A DNA stretch of 64,000 bases from Aphanothece cf. minutissima CCALA 015 (GCA_003003925.1 PVWP01000001.1:248001-312000); one strand, 5' to 3'. Shown: positions 40,289-48,520, counted from the first letter of the stretch. Made by a program: numbers and translations. Notes: generated from the sequence alone by a model not told the origin.

Positions 40289-40987
40289 TCAGCCCTGCGG
40301 CGCGGCCAGACCCTGGTCGAGGTGGCCGGTCTTGACCCAGATCAGGCAACCGCTGCCGCTGAAGGGCACATGGCGACTGCCGGGCGGGTTGCGCAGCCAG
40401 GTGCCGGCCGGGTAGGCCCCCTGCTCGTCCTCGAACACCCCCTCGAGCACGAAGATCTCCTCACCCCCTGGGTGGGCGTGGAGGGGGAAGCGGGTACCGG
40501 GCTCCCAGCGCACCAGGGCCACGTGTTCGAGGCCGAAGGCGTGCAGGGGCAGCACACACAGGCCGGGGACCAGGCCGGGCACGAAGGTGGAGGAGCCGGT
40601 GTCGATCACGACCCGCGTCTGGTCGGCCGGATCCATCTGGCGCAGCTTCACCAGGATCGTGCAGCCGCCCTCACTGAAGGGGGCATGGGCGGAGCCGACC
40701 GGGTTGCGGACGTAGGTGCCGGGGCCGTAGTCGCCATGTTCGTCAGAGAACACGCCTTCGAGCACGAGGAACTCCTCGCCGCCGCCGTGCCCATGGGGGG
40801 AGAAGCGGCTGCCGGGGGCGTAGCGGACGATCGACGTGGCCCGGGCGACCTCGCCGCCGTCGCGCTCCAGCAGGCGCCGCTCCACCCCCGCCAGGGGGGA
40901 GGGATGCCAGGGCAGGGCACCGCTGTCGACGACCGCCCTGCGGTCCCGATCGGCATGGAGCTGGGTGGGGAAGGGGGCGGGGGCCAT
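40289..40987 (-). CDS. double-cupin ChrR-like anti-sigma/regulatory protein
   Basis: A 232-residue protein with two ChrR-type cupin domains: SRFSPHGHGGGEEFLVLEGV with FSDEHGDYGPGTYVRNPVGS, and TRFPLHAHPGGEEIFVLEGV with PAGTWLRNPPGSRHVPFS. The HxHxxxEE pattern in both supplies zinc or other metal ligands. In Rhodobacter, ChrR is the zinc anti-sigma factor that senses singlet oxygen; here the anti-sigma part is a separate upstream gene, so this protein may be the stress-sensing arm. Last gene of the EamA/sigma/anti-sigma operon, 3 bases after the anti-sigma stop. Confidence 0.85.
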   Translation of the reverse strand: MAPAPFPTQLHADRDRRAVVDSGALPWHPSPLAGVERRLLERDGGEVARATSIVRYAPGSRFSPHGHGGGEEFLVLEGVFSDEHGDYGPGTYVRNPVGSAHAPFSEGGCTILVKLRQMDPADQTRVVIDTGSSTFVPGLVPGLCVLPLHAFGLEHVALVRWEPGTRFPLHAHPGGEEIFVLEGVFEDEQGAYPAGTWLRNPPGSRHVPFSGSGCLIWVKTGHLDQGLAAPQG

Positions 40988-40990
40988 CGT

Positions 40991-41692
40991 TCAGAGGGAG
41001 CTGGTGAGCAGCATCGGGCCCCTGGGCTCCTGGCCGTTGGGGTCGCCTTCGATGCTGACGCTGACCGCGCTGGCCTGGCTGGTGGGGGAGAGGGGGATGG
41101 GCATGGCCACCTGGCCGCGGGCATCGGGCACGAAGTGGACGCAACCGACGGTCTTGCCGGCCACCGTGGCCCAGAGGCGGTAGGTGCGCTGCGGCGGCAG
41201 GGGGGGCAGGTGGCTGAGGGTCAGCAGGTTGTGGGTGCGGTTGCCGGTGACCAGCACCTCACCGACCGCCTTCTGGCCGGGCTGGACGGCCTGTAGCGGC
41301 ATCAGGCGGGGATCGGCCAGGGGTGCCGGGGCCAGCTGGCGCTGCAGACCCGCCAGCTGCTGGCGGGTCTGGTGCAGTTCACCGGCGAGCACCAGCAGGC
41401 CGGCCGCCAGCAGGGAGGGCACCAGCCAGAGGCGCCAGGGCCCCGGCTGGGGCCGGGGCTCCAGCAGGCGCCGGCGCAGGGCGGGAGGCGGCACCGCGGT
41501 GGCCGGCAGGGCCAGGGGCAGCAGCTCCAGGGTGGTGCTGAACTCCTCCAGCCGCCGGCGCAGCTCGGGGCGCTGCCGCAGCAGGGTCGCCAGCTGCTCC
41601 CGCTCGGCTGGCTCCAGATCCCCGAGGGCATGGCCGGCGAGCAGGGCGTCGATGCCGGCGGCATCGGGGGTGGGGATGGCGTCGGGTGTCAT
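40991..41692 (-). CDS. anti-sigma factor (RskA-like)
   Basis: A 233-residue membrane protein. The N-terminal anti-sigma domain has DALLAGHALGDLEPAEREQL; a single membrane span follows (PWRLWLVPSLLAAGLLVLAG), then a coiled stretch and the C-terminal RskA domain (GEVLVTGNRTHNLLTLSHLP, YRLWATVAGKTVGCVHFVPD). It should hold the adjacent ECF sigma factor inactive at the membrane. Its ATG overlaps the sigma stop (ATGA at 41689-41692). Confidence 0.88.
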   Translation of the reverse strand: MTPDAIPTPDAAGIDALLAGHALGDLEPAEREQLATLLRQRPELRRRLEEFSTTLELLPLALPATAVPPPALRRRLLEPRPQPGPWRLWLVPSLLAAGLLVLAGELHQTRQQLAGLQRQLAPAPLADPRLMPLQAVQPGQKAVGEVLVTGNRTHNLLTLSHLPPLPPQRTYRLWATVAGKTVGCVHFVPDARGQVAMPIPLSPTSQASAVSVSIEGDPNGQEPRGPMLLTSSL

Positions 41693-42270
41693 GGCTGGGC
41701 GGGCGAGTCGTGGAGGAGGGCGCGCAGGCGGATCAGGCCCTGGCGGGCGCGGGTCTTGACGGTGCCGAGGGGCAGCTCCAGCAGCGCCCCGATCGCCGAC
41801 TGGCTCAGCCCTTCGTAGTAGGCCATCTCCAGCACCTGGCGCTGGTTGGCGGGGATCGCCGCCAGGGCACCCCGGACCTTCTCGGCCAGATCCTCGGACT
41901 CGGCACGGTCGTGGGGCGTGGGCACGGCCGCTGGAAACAGGTGCTCCGACCAGCGTTGCACCAGCTGCCAGCGGTTGGCGCGCTGGTTGAGGCGGTTGAT
42001 GGCCATCGAGCGCGTCAACAGCAGCAGGTAGGCCAGCACCGGCCCCCGGGAGGGGTCGTAGCGCCCCTGCTGCCAGTAGCGCAGGAAGACGTCATGGGTG
42101 AGGTCCTCGGCCTCCTGGCTGGAGCGGCACAGCCGCAGGGCCAGGCGGTACACCGGACCGCTGCAGCTGTCGTAGAGGGCGGCCAGGTCGGCGCCCTCGC
42201 CGGGAGACGCCGCGAGGGCGCCCCGCAGCGGTGGACGGCGGGGTGGAGCTTCGGCGTCGGAGGGGTTCAC
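41689..42270 (-). CDS. ECF RNA polymerase sigma factor (SigK-like)
   Basis: A 193-residue sigma factor with region 2 (ALYDSCSGPVYRLALRLCRS, SQEAEDLTHDVFLRYWQQGR, LLLLTRSMAINRLNQRAN) and region 4 (IPANQRQVLEMAYYEGLSQS, AIGALLELPLGTVKTRARQG). The GTG 42270 start is preferred because it overlaps the EamA stop by 4 bases (GTGA). Together with the RskA-like anti-sigma and the ChrR-like cupin it forms a stress-response module; singlet oxygen or another photo-oxidative signal is the likely input by analogy. Confidence 0.9.
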   Translation of the reverse strand: MNPSDAEAPPRRPPLRGALAASPGEGADLAALYDSCSGPVYRLALRLCRSSQEAEDLTHDVFLRYWQQGRYDPSRGPVLAYLLLLTRSMAINRLNQRANRWQLVQRWSEHLFPAAVPTPHDRAESEDLAEKVRGALAAIPANQRQVLEMAYYEGLSQSAIGALLELPLGTVKTRARQGLIRLRALLHDSPAQP

Positions 42271-43283
42271 GACCGGGGAGGGGCTCGGCGGGGGTGCCGT
42301 GCTTCGGATACCGGCGAGAGCCGCGATCGGATGGGGCCCGGCCGGCGGCTGACGAACACCCCGCCCAGCACCAGGGCCGCACCGGCCAGCACCGGCACGC
42401 CCAGCGGTTCCCCGAGCAGCAGGGCGGCGCTCAGAACCGCCACCACCAGGGCCAGGGAGCTCCAGAGGGAGACGACGGCCACGCTGCAGCGGCGGTAGGC
42501 CTGGCGCAGGGCCAGCTCCCGGCCCAGGGAGAGGGTGACGGCATAGACGCCGATCACCCCCACCACCCACCAGAGCCGCAGCAGCAGGAAATGCTGCGGC
42601 CCGAACAGCACCAGGGCGATGGCGCCGAAGACCAGGGCGCTCAGCAGGGTGGGCACCCCCACACCCACGGCCGCCGGCCAGCGGCGGGCGGCGATGGCGC
42701 GGCCGCTGACGGCCGAGCCGGCGAAGGCCAGCACCCCCACCAGGGCCCAGACGATGCCGGTGAGGTCGTCCATCCGGCCGCCGTCCATGGCCATGGCCGC
42801 CTGGGGCAGCACCAGGCCGGCGCCGATCAGCCCCAGGCTGAGCCGGAAGCCGGCGGGGAGGGCTTCCCCGAGCAGCCAGCGCGCCAGCAGGGCGGAGACG
42901 GGCAGCACCAGGGCGAACAGGAGCGTCTGGCTGATCACCGACAGGGACTCCAGGGCGAGGTAGTAGGCCACCGGCCCGAGGAACAGGCCCAGGCCCCCAT
43001 GCAGGGCCAGCAGGCGCCGATCGGCCGGCCCCAGCTGCGCCAGGTCGTTGGCCAGGGTGCGCCGTCCGGGAATCAGGGCCGCCAGCCCCACCGTCAGCTG
43101 GGCCAGGAAGAAGACGTTGCAGAAGCTGATCGGGTTCTCACCCTGCACCGGATGGGCCATCCCGAGGTCCTGCAGCCCCTTGAGCACGGTGGCATCCAGG
43201 CCCCGCAGCAGCACGTAGAGCAGCAGCGGCAGCAGGCCCGGGATCGGCCGCGGTCGCCCGACTGATGGATTCGGGAGCTTCAT
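42267..43283 (-). CDS. EamA (DMT) family transporter
   Basis: A 338-residue ten-helix transporter made of two EamA repeats. Landmarks are LALHGGLGLFLGPVAYYLAL, LSVISQTLLFALVLPVSALL, ARWLLGEALP in the first half and VVSLWSSLALVVAVLSAALL, LGEPLGVPVLAGAALVLGGV in the second. It probably exports a small metabolite; none can be named. The ATG 43283 start begins a normal N-terminus. First gene of the operon with the ECF sigma, anti-sigma and ChrR-like genes. Confidence 0.88.
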   Translation of the reverse strand: MKLPNPSVGRPRPIPGLLPLLLYVLLRGLDATVLKGLQDLGMAHPVQGENPISFCNVFFLAQLTVGLAALIPGRRTLANDLAQLGPADRRLLALHGGLGLFLGPVAYYLALESLSVISQTLLFALVLPVSALLARWLLGEALPAGFRLSLGLIGAGLVLPQAAMAMDGGRMDDLTGIVWALVGVLAFAGSAVSGRAIAARRWPAAVGVGVPTLLSALVFGAIALVLFGPQHFLLLRLWWVVGVIGVYAVTLSLGRELALRQAYRRCSVAVVSLWSSLALVVAVLSAALLLGEPLGVPVLAGAALVLGGVFVSRRPGPIRSRLSPVSEARHPRRAPPRS

Positions 43284-43387
43284 GGGCTCAGGATGCCGAC
43301 CCCCAGGCCACCAGGGAACAGCCGGAGGGCGGCCCTGGAGCACTGGGCCGGGGCCCCTACTGTTCCTGCATCGGGCTCCGGGTCCTC

Positions 43388-44263
43388 GTGCGCCTCTCCA
43401 CCGTCCTCCACCAGCTGTCGCTGCCGGCACGCCGCACCCTTGATCACCAGCGCAGCCCCTGGACCAGCCTCTGGCGCCAGCCGGTGTCGATGGCGATGCG
43501 GATGCCCTGGCCGGTGTTCTTCCTGGCGATGACGCTCATCTACCTGGCGGAGGTGCTGATCTTCGCCCTGGCGTTCCAGCTGGACGCCGGCCATGTGGAG
43601 GCCGACGGGGCGATGGGACTGCCCGCCAGCGGCATCTTCGCCCTGCAGAACCTGTTCAGCGCCAGCTTCCAGTCCGCCAGGGTCGACTCGCCCTTCACCC
43701 TGGGCCTGGCGGCGGCCCAGCGGATCGTCGGAATCCTGACCACCGCCATGGTCACGGGTCTGTTCTTCCTGCGGTTCACCCAGGTGGATTCCCCGTTGCA
43801 GTTCAGCCGCCAGCTGTGCCTGAGCTCCTGGCCCTGTGGTCACATCAGCTGCCGCTTCGTCACCGCCGACCCCAGCTACTGGCTGAAGGTGTCGTACACG
43901 ATGGCCCTGTTCGTGGATGAGGAAATCGAGCCGGGGCTGTGGCAGCGCCGTGTGCACCCGCTGCCCCTGCTGAACCCCTCCACGCCCCAGCTGCACGTGA
44001 CGGCGGTGCTGACCCACCCGCTGACACCGGAGAGTCCCCTGGTCCAGCTGGGTCTCGACGCCATCGCCAGGGGCAGCGGTGCCCTGATGGTGCTGGTGGA
44101 GGGTTCCGACGAAGTGACGGGCTCCTCGCTGCTCCAGGTCCATCACTACCGCATCGAGGACATTCTCCAGGGCCGTGCCTTCGCCGATCTGGTGTCCACC
44201 GACAGCCGGGGGCGTCGCCTCGTGGCGCTCGAAGCCCTCGACCGCACCGTGCCGATCACCTGA
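43388..44263 (+). CDS. inward-rectifier (Kir/KirBac-like) channel homologue lacking the K+ selectivity filter
   Basis: A 291-residue two-TM channel homologue from GTG 43388. Slide helix and TM1 (MPWPVFFLAMTLIYLAEVLI), a pore helix (GIFALQNLF), TM2 (VGILTTAMVTGLFFLRF) and a full Kir cytoplasmic domain (HPLPLLNPS, VLTHPLTPESPLVQLG, LMVLVEGSDEVTGSSLLQVH, YRIEDILQGRAFADLVS) are present in order. By recall it lines up without gaps with KirBac1.1 through the pore, but TVGYG is replaced by SASFQ (91-95, bases 43658-43672). No other frame restores the filter. It should therefore not be a normal K+ channel. Confidence 0.82.
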   Translation: MRLSTVLHQLSLPARRTLDHQRSPWTSLWRQPVSMAMRMPWPVFFLAMTLIYLAEVLIFALAFQLDAGHVEADGAMGLPASGIFALQNLFSASFQSARVDSPFTLGLAAAQRIVGILTTAMVTGLFFLRFTQVDSPLQFSRQLCLSSWPCGHISCRFVTADPSYWLKVSYTMALFVDEEIEPGLWQRRVHPLPLLNPSTPQLHVTAVLTHPLTPESPLVQLGLDAIARGSGALMVLVEGSDEVTGSSLLQVHHYRIEDILQGRAFADLVSTDSRGRRLVALEALDRTVPIT

Positions 44264-44373
44264 GCGGGAACCGGATCCAATCCGGACGGGCCACCCGCGG
44301 GTATCTGCTGGTGAGTGCGGGTTCTGGCGTCGCAACGCCCGGCCTGTCCCTCGCCCCTCACACCGCATTCCCC

Positions 44374-44877
44374 ATGACCCGCTCCCCCCGCACCGTCCTC
44401 AGCGGCGCCCTCACCCTGGTGGCGGCGGCGGCCTTCTCCGGCACCGTCCTCCCCGCCCGCAGCCTCGGCCTCCCCCGGGCCGAGCCCATCACCCCCGCCC
44501 TGGGTGCGGTGGCCCAGGCCATGGCGAAGGCCACCGGCAGCTTCCGCAAGGCGGAGGCCCCCGTCAGCGGTGGCTTCACGATCAGCCAGCAGGGCGGCAA
44601 GACGGTGCTCACCCTCAGCGGCGACTTCAAGACCAACGACATGGCCCCCGATCTCTGGGTGGCCTTCAGCCCCTCCGCCACGCCCCTGGCGATGAGCAAG
44701 GCCCCCGGCTTCCCCCTCAAGCCCGGCACCTACACCCTGCTCTCGAAGCTGAAATCCAGCCAGGGGGGCCAGAGCTACGTGATCCCCGCCTCGATCGACC
44801 TCAAGGCCCAGAAATCGGTGCTGATCTGGTGCCAGAAGTTCAACGCCACGATGGCCTGGGCGCCCCTCAAGCCCTGA
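44374..44877 (+). CDS. secreted DM13 domain protein
   Basis: A 167-residue exported protein: a signal peptide (VLSGALTLVAAAAFSGTVLP) and a DM13 domain (GGFTISQQGGKTVLTLSGDF, MAPDLWVAFSPSATPLAMSK, LKPGTYTLLSKLKSSQGGQS, SVLIWCQKFNATMAWAPL). The conserved C-terminal Cys of DM13 (WCQKFN) is present; the domain has been proposed to act in redox or electron transfer. The start at ATG 44374 gives the signal peptide. It is convergent with the molybdo-oxidoreductase gene, and a redox link is possible. Confidence 0.85.
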   Translation: MTRSPRTVLSGALTLVAAAAFSGTVLPARSLGLPRAEPITPALGAVAQAMAKATGSFRKAEAPVSGGFTISQQGGKTVLTLSGDFKTNDMAPDLWVAFSPSATPLAMSKAPGFPLKPGTYTLLSKLKSSQGGQSYVIPASIDLKAQKSVLIWCQKFNATMAWAPLKP

Positions 44878-44907
44878 GCGCCGCAACACCGAGCATCGCC
44901 GGGCCCC

Positions 44908-45648
44908 TCACAACCCGGCGAACCACTCGTAGCCCCTGTCCTCCCAGGTGCCGCGGCGGTCGCCGAGGGTCGTCATCAGCTCGAGGCCGGTGACCCACTT
45001 GCTCTGCTTGTAGCCGAGCTTGATGGGGCTCGCCAGCCGCACGGGGGCGCCGTTGGCCACGGGCAGCGGCGCCCCGTTCATGTGGGTGGCGAGCAGGGTC
45101 TGGGGGTGCAGGGCGGAGGCCAGATCCCAGGTCCCGAAGTACTGGTCGGCGGAACGGATCGCCAGATAGGCCCCCAGGGGCGAGGGGCCGGCCAGGGCCA
45201 GCACGTCGGCGAGGCGCGGGCCCGACCAGGCGACGATCGCCGCCCAGCCCTCGACGCAGACGTGGCGGATGACGCACTCCCGCTGGGGCAGGGCGGCGAG
45301 GGCGGCCAGATCGAGGCGCAACGGGCGGCGCACCGCCCCGTTGACGACGAGCCGGTAGGTCTCGGGCGGGAGGTTGGGCGTGCCGTTGAAGCTGTTGACC
45401 AGCAGGGCGGCCGGCTCCACCTGGCTGCGCCGGAACTCGGGCACCGGCCCCTTCCCCTGCAGCAGGGCCTCGATCCGTTCGTTCAGCGGCTGGGTGGCCT
45501 CCCCCACCGCTCCGCTCCAGCGGTTGAGGCCGCAGCCGCCGAGCAGCAGGGAGGAGCCGCCGGAGAGGAGCAGGCCGAGGGCGCGGCGACGGCCGGGGAG
45601 ATCGGTGGGATCGGCCATCGCGGGGATGCCTGGGTCCGCGCCCCGCAT
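44908..45648 (-). CDS. molybdopterin-dependent oxidoreductase (sulfite oxidase/YedY-type fold)
   Basis: A 246-residue enzyme with a Tat-type lipoprotein leader (GRRRALGLLLSGG..LLLGGC, Cys39). The molybdopterin domain has the Mo-ligand cysteine in RHVCVEGW (Cys131), VAWSGPRLADVL and RLASPIKLGYKQSKWV, as in YedY/MsrP and sulfite oxidase catalytic domains, without the dimerisation domain. Its ATG overlaps the cytochrome b stop (TGATG), so it likely receives or donates electrons through that protein, as MsrP does with MsrQ. The substrate could be oxidised methionine, sulfite or another S-oxide. Confidence 0.9.
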   Translation of the reverse strand: MRGADPGIPAMADPTDLPGRRRALGLLLSGGSSLLLGGCGLNRWSGAVGEATQPLNERIEALLQGKGPVPEFRRSQVEPAALLVNSFNGTPNLPPETYRLVVNGAVRRPLRLDLAALAALPQRECVIRHVCVEGWAAIVAWSGPRLADVLALAGPSPLGAYLAIRSADQYFGTWDLASALHPQTLLATHMNGAPLPVANGAPVRLASPIKLGYKQSKWVTGLELMTTLGDRRGTWEDRGYEWFAGL

Positions 45649-46232
45649 CAGAGCACCATGCGGCGCAGCAGCCGCAGGCCGCCCACCCGCCAGGAGAGCC
45701 CGATGTGGGCCACCAGCAGCAGGGCGATGGCGGGGATGGTGGCCAGGTGGCAGACCCGCAGCGCCTGCCAGCTGGAGAGGCCGGCCGGTTCGGCGACGGC
45801 GAACAGCGACACCAGCCACCACAGCTGGGCCGGCTTGTACATGGCCAGCCCCGTGAGCAGGCTGAAGGCCAGCACGACCAGCATCAGGGTGTAGGTGATG
45901 CGGTGGCTGGCCAGGCGGCGCCTGGGGGGACTGGCGCTGCGGCGCAGGGTGCCCAGATCGCCTCCGTCGGCCAGGCGCCGGTGGCGCCGGTGCAGCAGCA
46001 GGCCGATCCAGAGCCCCAGGTTGGCGGCGTACAGCCCCATGGCGCCGAAGTGCCAGTCACGGCCGCCGGCCAGCCAGCCGCCGAGGGTGAGCCACGCGGG
46101 CACGGTCGCCCCCGCCCGGCCGCCGAAGACCGGATTGGCGTTGTAGATCTCCAGGCCGCTGGCGGCCATCAGCAGCAGCACCAGCAGGTTGAAACCGTGG
46201 AAGGCCCGGGTCCACAGGGGGTGGTGGCCCAT
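45648..46232 (-). CDS. cytochrome b561-like membrane subunit
   Basis: A 194-residue membrane cytochrome with four spans and histidines placed for two b hemes: HPLWTRAFHGFNLLVLLLMA at the start, SHRITYTLMLVVLAFSLLTG and RVCHLATIPAIALLLVAHIG later. It matches the cytochrome b/b6-type subunit of respiratory oxidoreductases (thiosulfate reductase/Ni-hydrogenase type). It is translationally coupled to the molybdo-oxidoreductase and probably links that enzyme to the quinone pool. The ArsR gene is 4 bases upstream, so all three are likely one operon. Confidence 0.88.
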   Translation of the reverse strand: MGHHPLWTRAFHGFNLLVLLLMAASGLEIYNANPVFGGRAGATVPAWLTLGGWLAGGRDWHFGAMGLYAANLGLWIGLLLHRRHRRLADGGDLGTLRRSASPPRRRLASHRITYTLMLVVLAFSLLTGLAMYKPAQLWWLVSLFAVAEPAGLSSWQALRVCHLATIPAIALLLVAHIGLSWRVGGLRLLRRMVL

Positions 46233-46236
46233 GGCC

Positions 46237-46557
46237 TCAGACGGTGTGGAGCTGGTCGAGCTGCTGCTGCAGGCGCTGCTTCATGCGCGTCTGAACGAGG
46301 TGGCAGAGCTCCTCCACCAGTTCGGCGTCGGCCCGGTAGATGAGGCGGACCCCCTCACGCTCGCAGCTCACCAGGCCGGCCCGCAGCAACTGGGAGAGCT
46401 GGCGGCTGATGTGGGACTGGCTGAAGCCGGTGGCCTCGATCAGGGAGGCGACATCACAGGGACCCTGGCGCAGATGGCAGAGGAGCTGGAGCCGGGCGGG
46501 CTCGCTCAGCAGCCGGAAGAACTGGCTGAACTCCTCCAGCAGTTCCGGACTGGGCAT
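46237..46557 (-). CDS. ArsR-family transcriptional regulator, possible sulfur sensor
   Basis: A 106-residue winged-helix regulator (LLSEPARLQLLCHLRQGPCD, ATGFSQSHISRQLSQLLRAG, REGVRLIYRADAELVEELCH). Cysteines at 34 (QGPCDV) and 85 (ELCHLV) sit roughly where the persulfide-sensing pair lies in SqrR/BigR. With molybdo-oxidoreductase and cytochrome b downstream and a TauE-type exporter divergent, a sulfur-responsive repressor is likely. A Met 8 codons upstream (46581) is possible but ATG 46557 begins the conserved helix. The sensing role is inference. Confidence 0.88.
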   Translation of the reverse strand: MPSPELLEEFSQFFRLLSEPARLQLLCHLRQGPCDVASLIEATGFSQSHISRQLSQLLRAGLVSCEREGVRLIYRADAELVEELCHLVQTRMKQRLQQQLDQLHTV

Positions 46558-46770
46558 CGATCCGGGGCCGACAACCCCCATGACTGCTCACTATGGCGCT
46601 AGAGACATTATGCAGCGCCGTTCCCGTCAATGGGGCGCAGAGGGCAGCAGCTTTTCACTCTTTTGCCGTTGTATGCGTGTATAGTCATAGCTAGCTGACC
46701 ATCCCGCCTCGATGTCCGCCGTTCCCGCATCGCCACGCCAAGCCGCTCGGGCCCGGCAGGGGGGACGGCC
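46558..46770. promoter_or_regulatory. divergent intergenic region between ArsR and TauE genes
   Basis: About 210 bases, more A/T-rich than the surroundings (TTTTCACTCTTTTGCCGTTG at 46651-46670 and TATAGTCATAGCTAGCTGAC at 46681-46700). TATAGT is a possible -10 for the TauE gene, and CATAGCTAGCTG contains the palindrome AGCTAGCT. It is the natural place for ArsR operators controlling both directions, but no clear 12-2-12 site was recognised. Confidence 0.35.
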
Positions 46771-47604
46771 TTGAGCGTGACCCTCCTGCTGCTGATGGCC
46801 GGCGGGGGTGCCCTGATCGGTTTCCTGCTGGCGGTGCTCGGCGCCGGCGGCTCGATCCTGCTGCTGCCCCTGCTGATCAGCGGCGCCGGGCTGCCCACCC
46901 GTGAGGCGGTGCCCCTGTCGCTCCTGGCCGTCACCCTGCTGGCGGTGGCCAACGCCGGCCCCTACCTGCGGCGGCGCCAGGTGGCGCCCCGGCCTGCCCT
47001 GATCCTGGGGGTGCCGGCCCTGGCCGGCAGCTGGATCGGCGGCTCCCTCGTCAAGCAGGGGCTGGTCCCGGAGCCGGTGCAGCTGGCCGTGTTCGCCGCC
47101 GCCGCCCTGGTGGCCGCCTGGCTGCTGTCTCGCCGGCGGCCCGGCGCGGGGGGCGGCAGACCGGCCGGCGCATCCCGTCGGCCCGGAGGGGCCCTGGCCC
47201 TGGCGGGCCAGGGGGTGCTGGTGGGCCTGCTCACCGGCATCGCCGGCGTGGGCGGCGGCTTCGCCATCGTGCCCGCCCTGGTGCTGCTGGCCGGCCTGCC
47301 GATGCCCCTGGCCAGCGGCACCAGCCTGGTGCTGATCGCCACCAACAGCCTGGTGGCCCTGGGGGCCCTCGGACACTGGCCGGCGGCCGGCCTGCCGTTG
47401 CTGGGCCCCCTGATCGGCGGCGGCCTGGTCGGCGCCGTCGGCGGCCAGGCCCTGGCCCCCCACCTCTCCGACCGGCACCTGCGCCAGGGCTTCGCCGCCC
47501 TGCTGGTCGGATCGGCCCTGCTCACGGGCGCCGAAGCCGTCCAGCGTCAGCGCAGCCCCAGCGCCGCCAGTCCCCCCACCCACGCCGTCTCCCCCCAGCG
47601 ATGA
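46771..47604 (+). CDS. TauE/SafE family sulfite exporter
   Basis: A 277-residue membrane protein with two repeats of the TauE core ([20 protein letters not shown] and [20 protein letters not shown]), each followed by PLLIS/VPALVLL and [22 protein letters not shown]. It should export sulfite or a related sulfur anion. Its start is TTG 46771 or GTG 46777; the first residues are MSV or V. Its stop overlaps the OsmC-like gene start (ATGA, 47601-47604). Its position divergent from the ArsR regulator suggests shared control. Confidence 0.88.
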   Translation: MSVTLLLLMAGGGALIGFLLAVLGAGGSILLLPLLISGAGLPTREAVPLSLLAVTLLAVANAGPYLRRRQVAPRPALILGVPALAGSWIGGSLVKQGLVPEPVQLAVFAAAALVAAWLLSRRRPGAGGGRPAGASRRPGGALALAGQGVLVGLLTGIAGVGGGFAIVPALVLLAGLPMPLASGTSLVLIATNSLVALGALGHWPAAGLPLLGPLIGGGLVGAVGGQALAPHLSDRHLRQGFAALLVGSALLTGAEAVQRQRSPSAASPPTHAVSPQR

Positions 47605-48035
47605 CCCACCTCCTGTTCCAGTTCCGCCTGCACAGCCGCCACGGGGCCGCCGGCGACAGCCTCAGCGTCGATGTCCGCAACGGCGAGCAGGAGCCGTGGC
47701 AGGCGTTGGAGCCCAGCCTGTGGACCCCCGGCTTCCGGCTCTACCTGCTGTCGCTGCTGCTCTGCCAGCACCATTACCTGGTGGCCAACGCCGCCGAGCG
47801 GCATCTGCCCCTGGCCTCGGTGGAGGGAATCCTGAGCGTGACAGCCTCCGCCGACTGGATGATCGAGGCGGTGGACGGCACGTTCCAGGTGCGGCTGGAG
47901 GCGGCCGACGGGGGGCCGGCCCCCGAGCTGGATGGGCCCGGCCGGGCCTTTCTGGAGCGCCGCATGAAGGTCTGCCCGGTGTCGCGGAATCTGCCCGGTA
48001 CGGTGACCAAGTCGATCGTGGTGGAAGCGGCTTGA
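47601..48035 (+). CDS. OsmC-like family protein
   Basis: A 144-residue protein with OsmC features: GFRLYLLSLLLCQHHYLVAN supplies a first cysteine, and RMKVCPVSRNLPGTVTKS supplies the second in the usual CPVS position near the C-terminus. The region between (ILSVTASADWMIEAVDGTFQ) is the characteristic beta-rich insert. Some OsmC/Ohr proteins reduce organic peroxides or hydropersulfides with such Cys pairs. The sequence is divergent, so the activity is uncertain. It is coupled to the TauE-type gene upstream and the GNAT gene downstream. Confidence 0.72.
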   Translation: MTHLLFQFRLHSRHGAAGDSLSVDVRNGEQEPWQALEPSLWTPGFRLYLLSLLLCQHHYLVANAAERHLPLASVEGILSVTASADWMIEAVDGTFQVRLEAADGGPAPELDGPGRAFLERRMKVCPVSRNLPGTVTKSIVVEAA

Positions 48036-48520
48036 TCCTCCGGCCCTACGAACCTGGCGACTGGCCGGCGGTGTGGGCGGTGCTGGAGCCGGTGTTCCGG
48101 GCCGGCGAAACCTTCCCCCACGACCCGGCGATCGACAGCGAGGCGGCCCGGCGGGCCTGGGTGGAGGCGGTCGATGCCACCGTCGTGGCCACCGATGCGG
48201 ACGGAACGATCCTTGGCACCTACTACCTGCGGCCCAACCAGCCGTGCCTGGGGGCCCATGTGGCCAACGCCGGCTATGTGGTGGCCGAGGCCGCCCGGGG
48301 CCGGGGGGTGGGCCATGCCCTCTGCCGCCACTCCCAGGAGGAGGCCCGGCGACGGGGCTTCACCGCGATGCAGTTCAACCTGGTGGTGAGCACCAACACC
48401 GCCGGCGTGGCCGCCTGGAGCCGCAACGGCTTCCGCACCATCGGCCGGCTGCCCGGGGCCTTCCGCCACCCCCGGCTGGGGGAGGTGGACGCCCTGGTGA
48501 TGTTCAAGTCGCTGGGCTGA
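48032..48520 (+). CDS. GNAT family N-acetyltransferase
   Basis: A 162-residue acetyltransferase. LILRPYEPGDWPAVWAVLEP is the usual GNAT start, NAGYVVAEAARGRGVGHALC contains the acetyl-CoA Q/RxxGxG/A-type loop (RGRGVG), and FNLVVSTNTAGVAAWSRNGF gives motif B with the N..A...W...GF pattern. The start is TTG 48032, which overlaps the OsmC-like stop (TTGA); upstream in this frame a TGA near 48003 rules out a longer form. The acceptor is unknown. Confidence 0.88.
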   Translation: MILRPYEPGDWPAVWAVLEPVFRAGETFPHDPAIDSEAARRAWVEAVDATVVATDADGTILGTYYLRPNQPCLGAHVANAGYVVAEAARGRGVGHALCRHSQEEARRRGFTAMQFNLVVSTNTAGVAAWSRNGFRTIGRLPGAFRHPRLGEVDALVMFKSLG

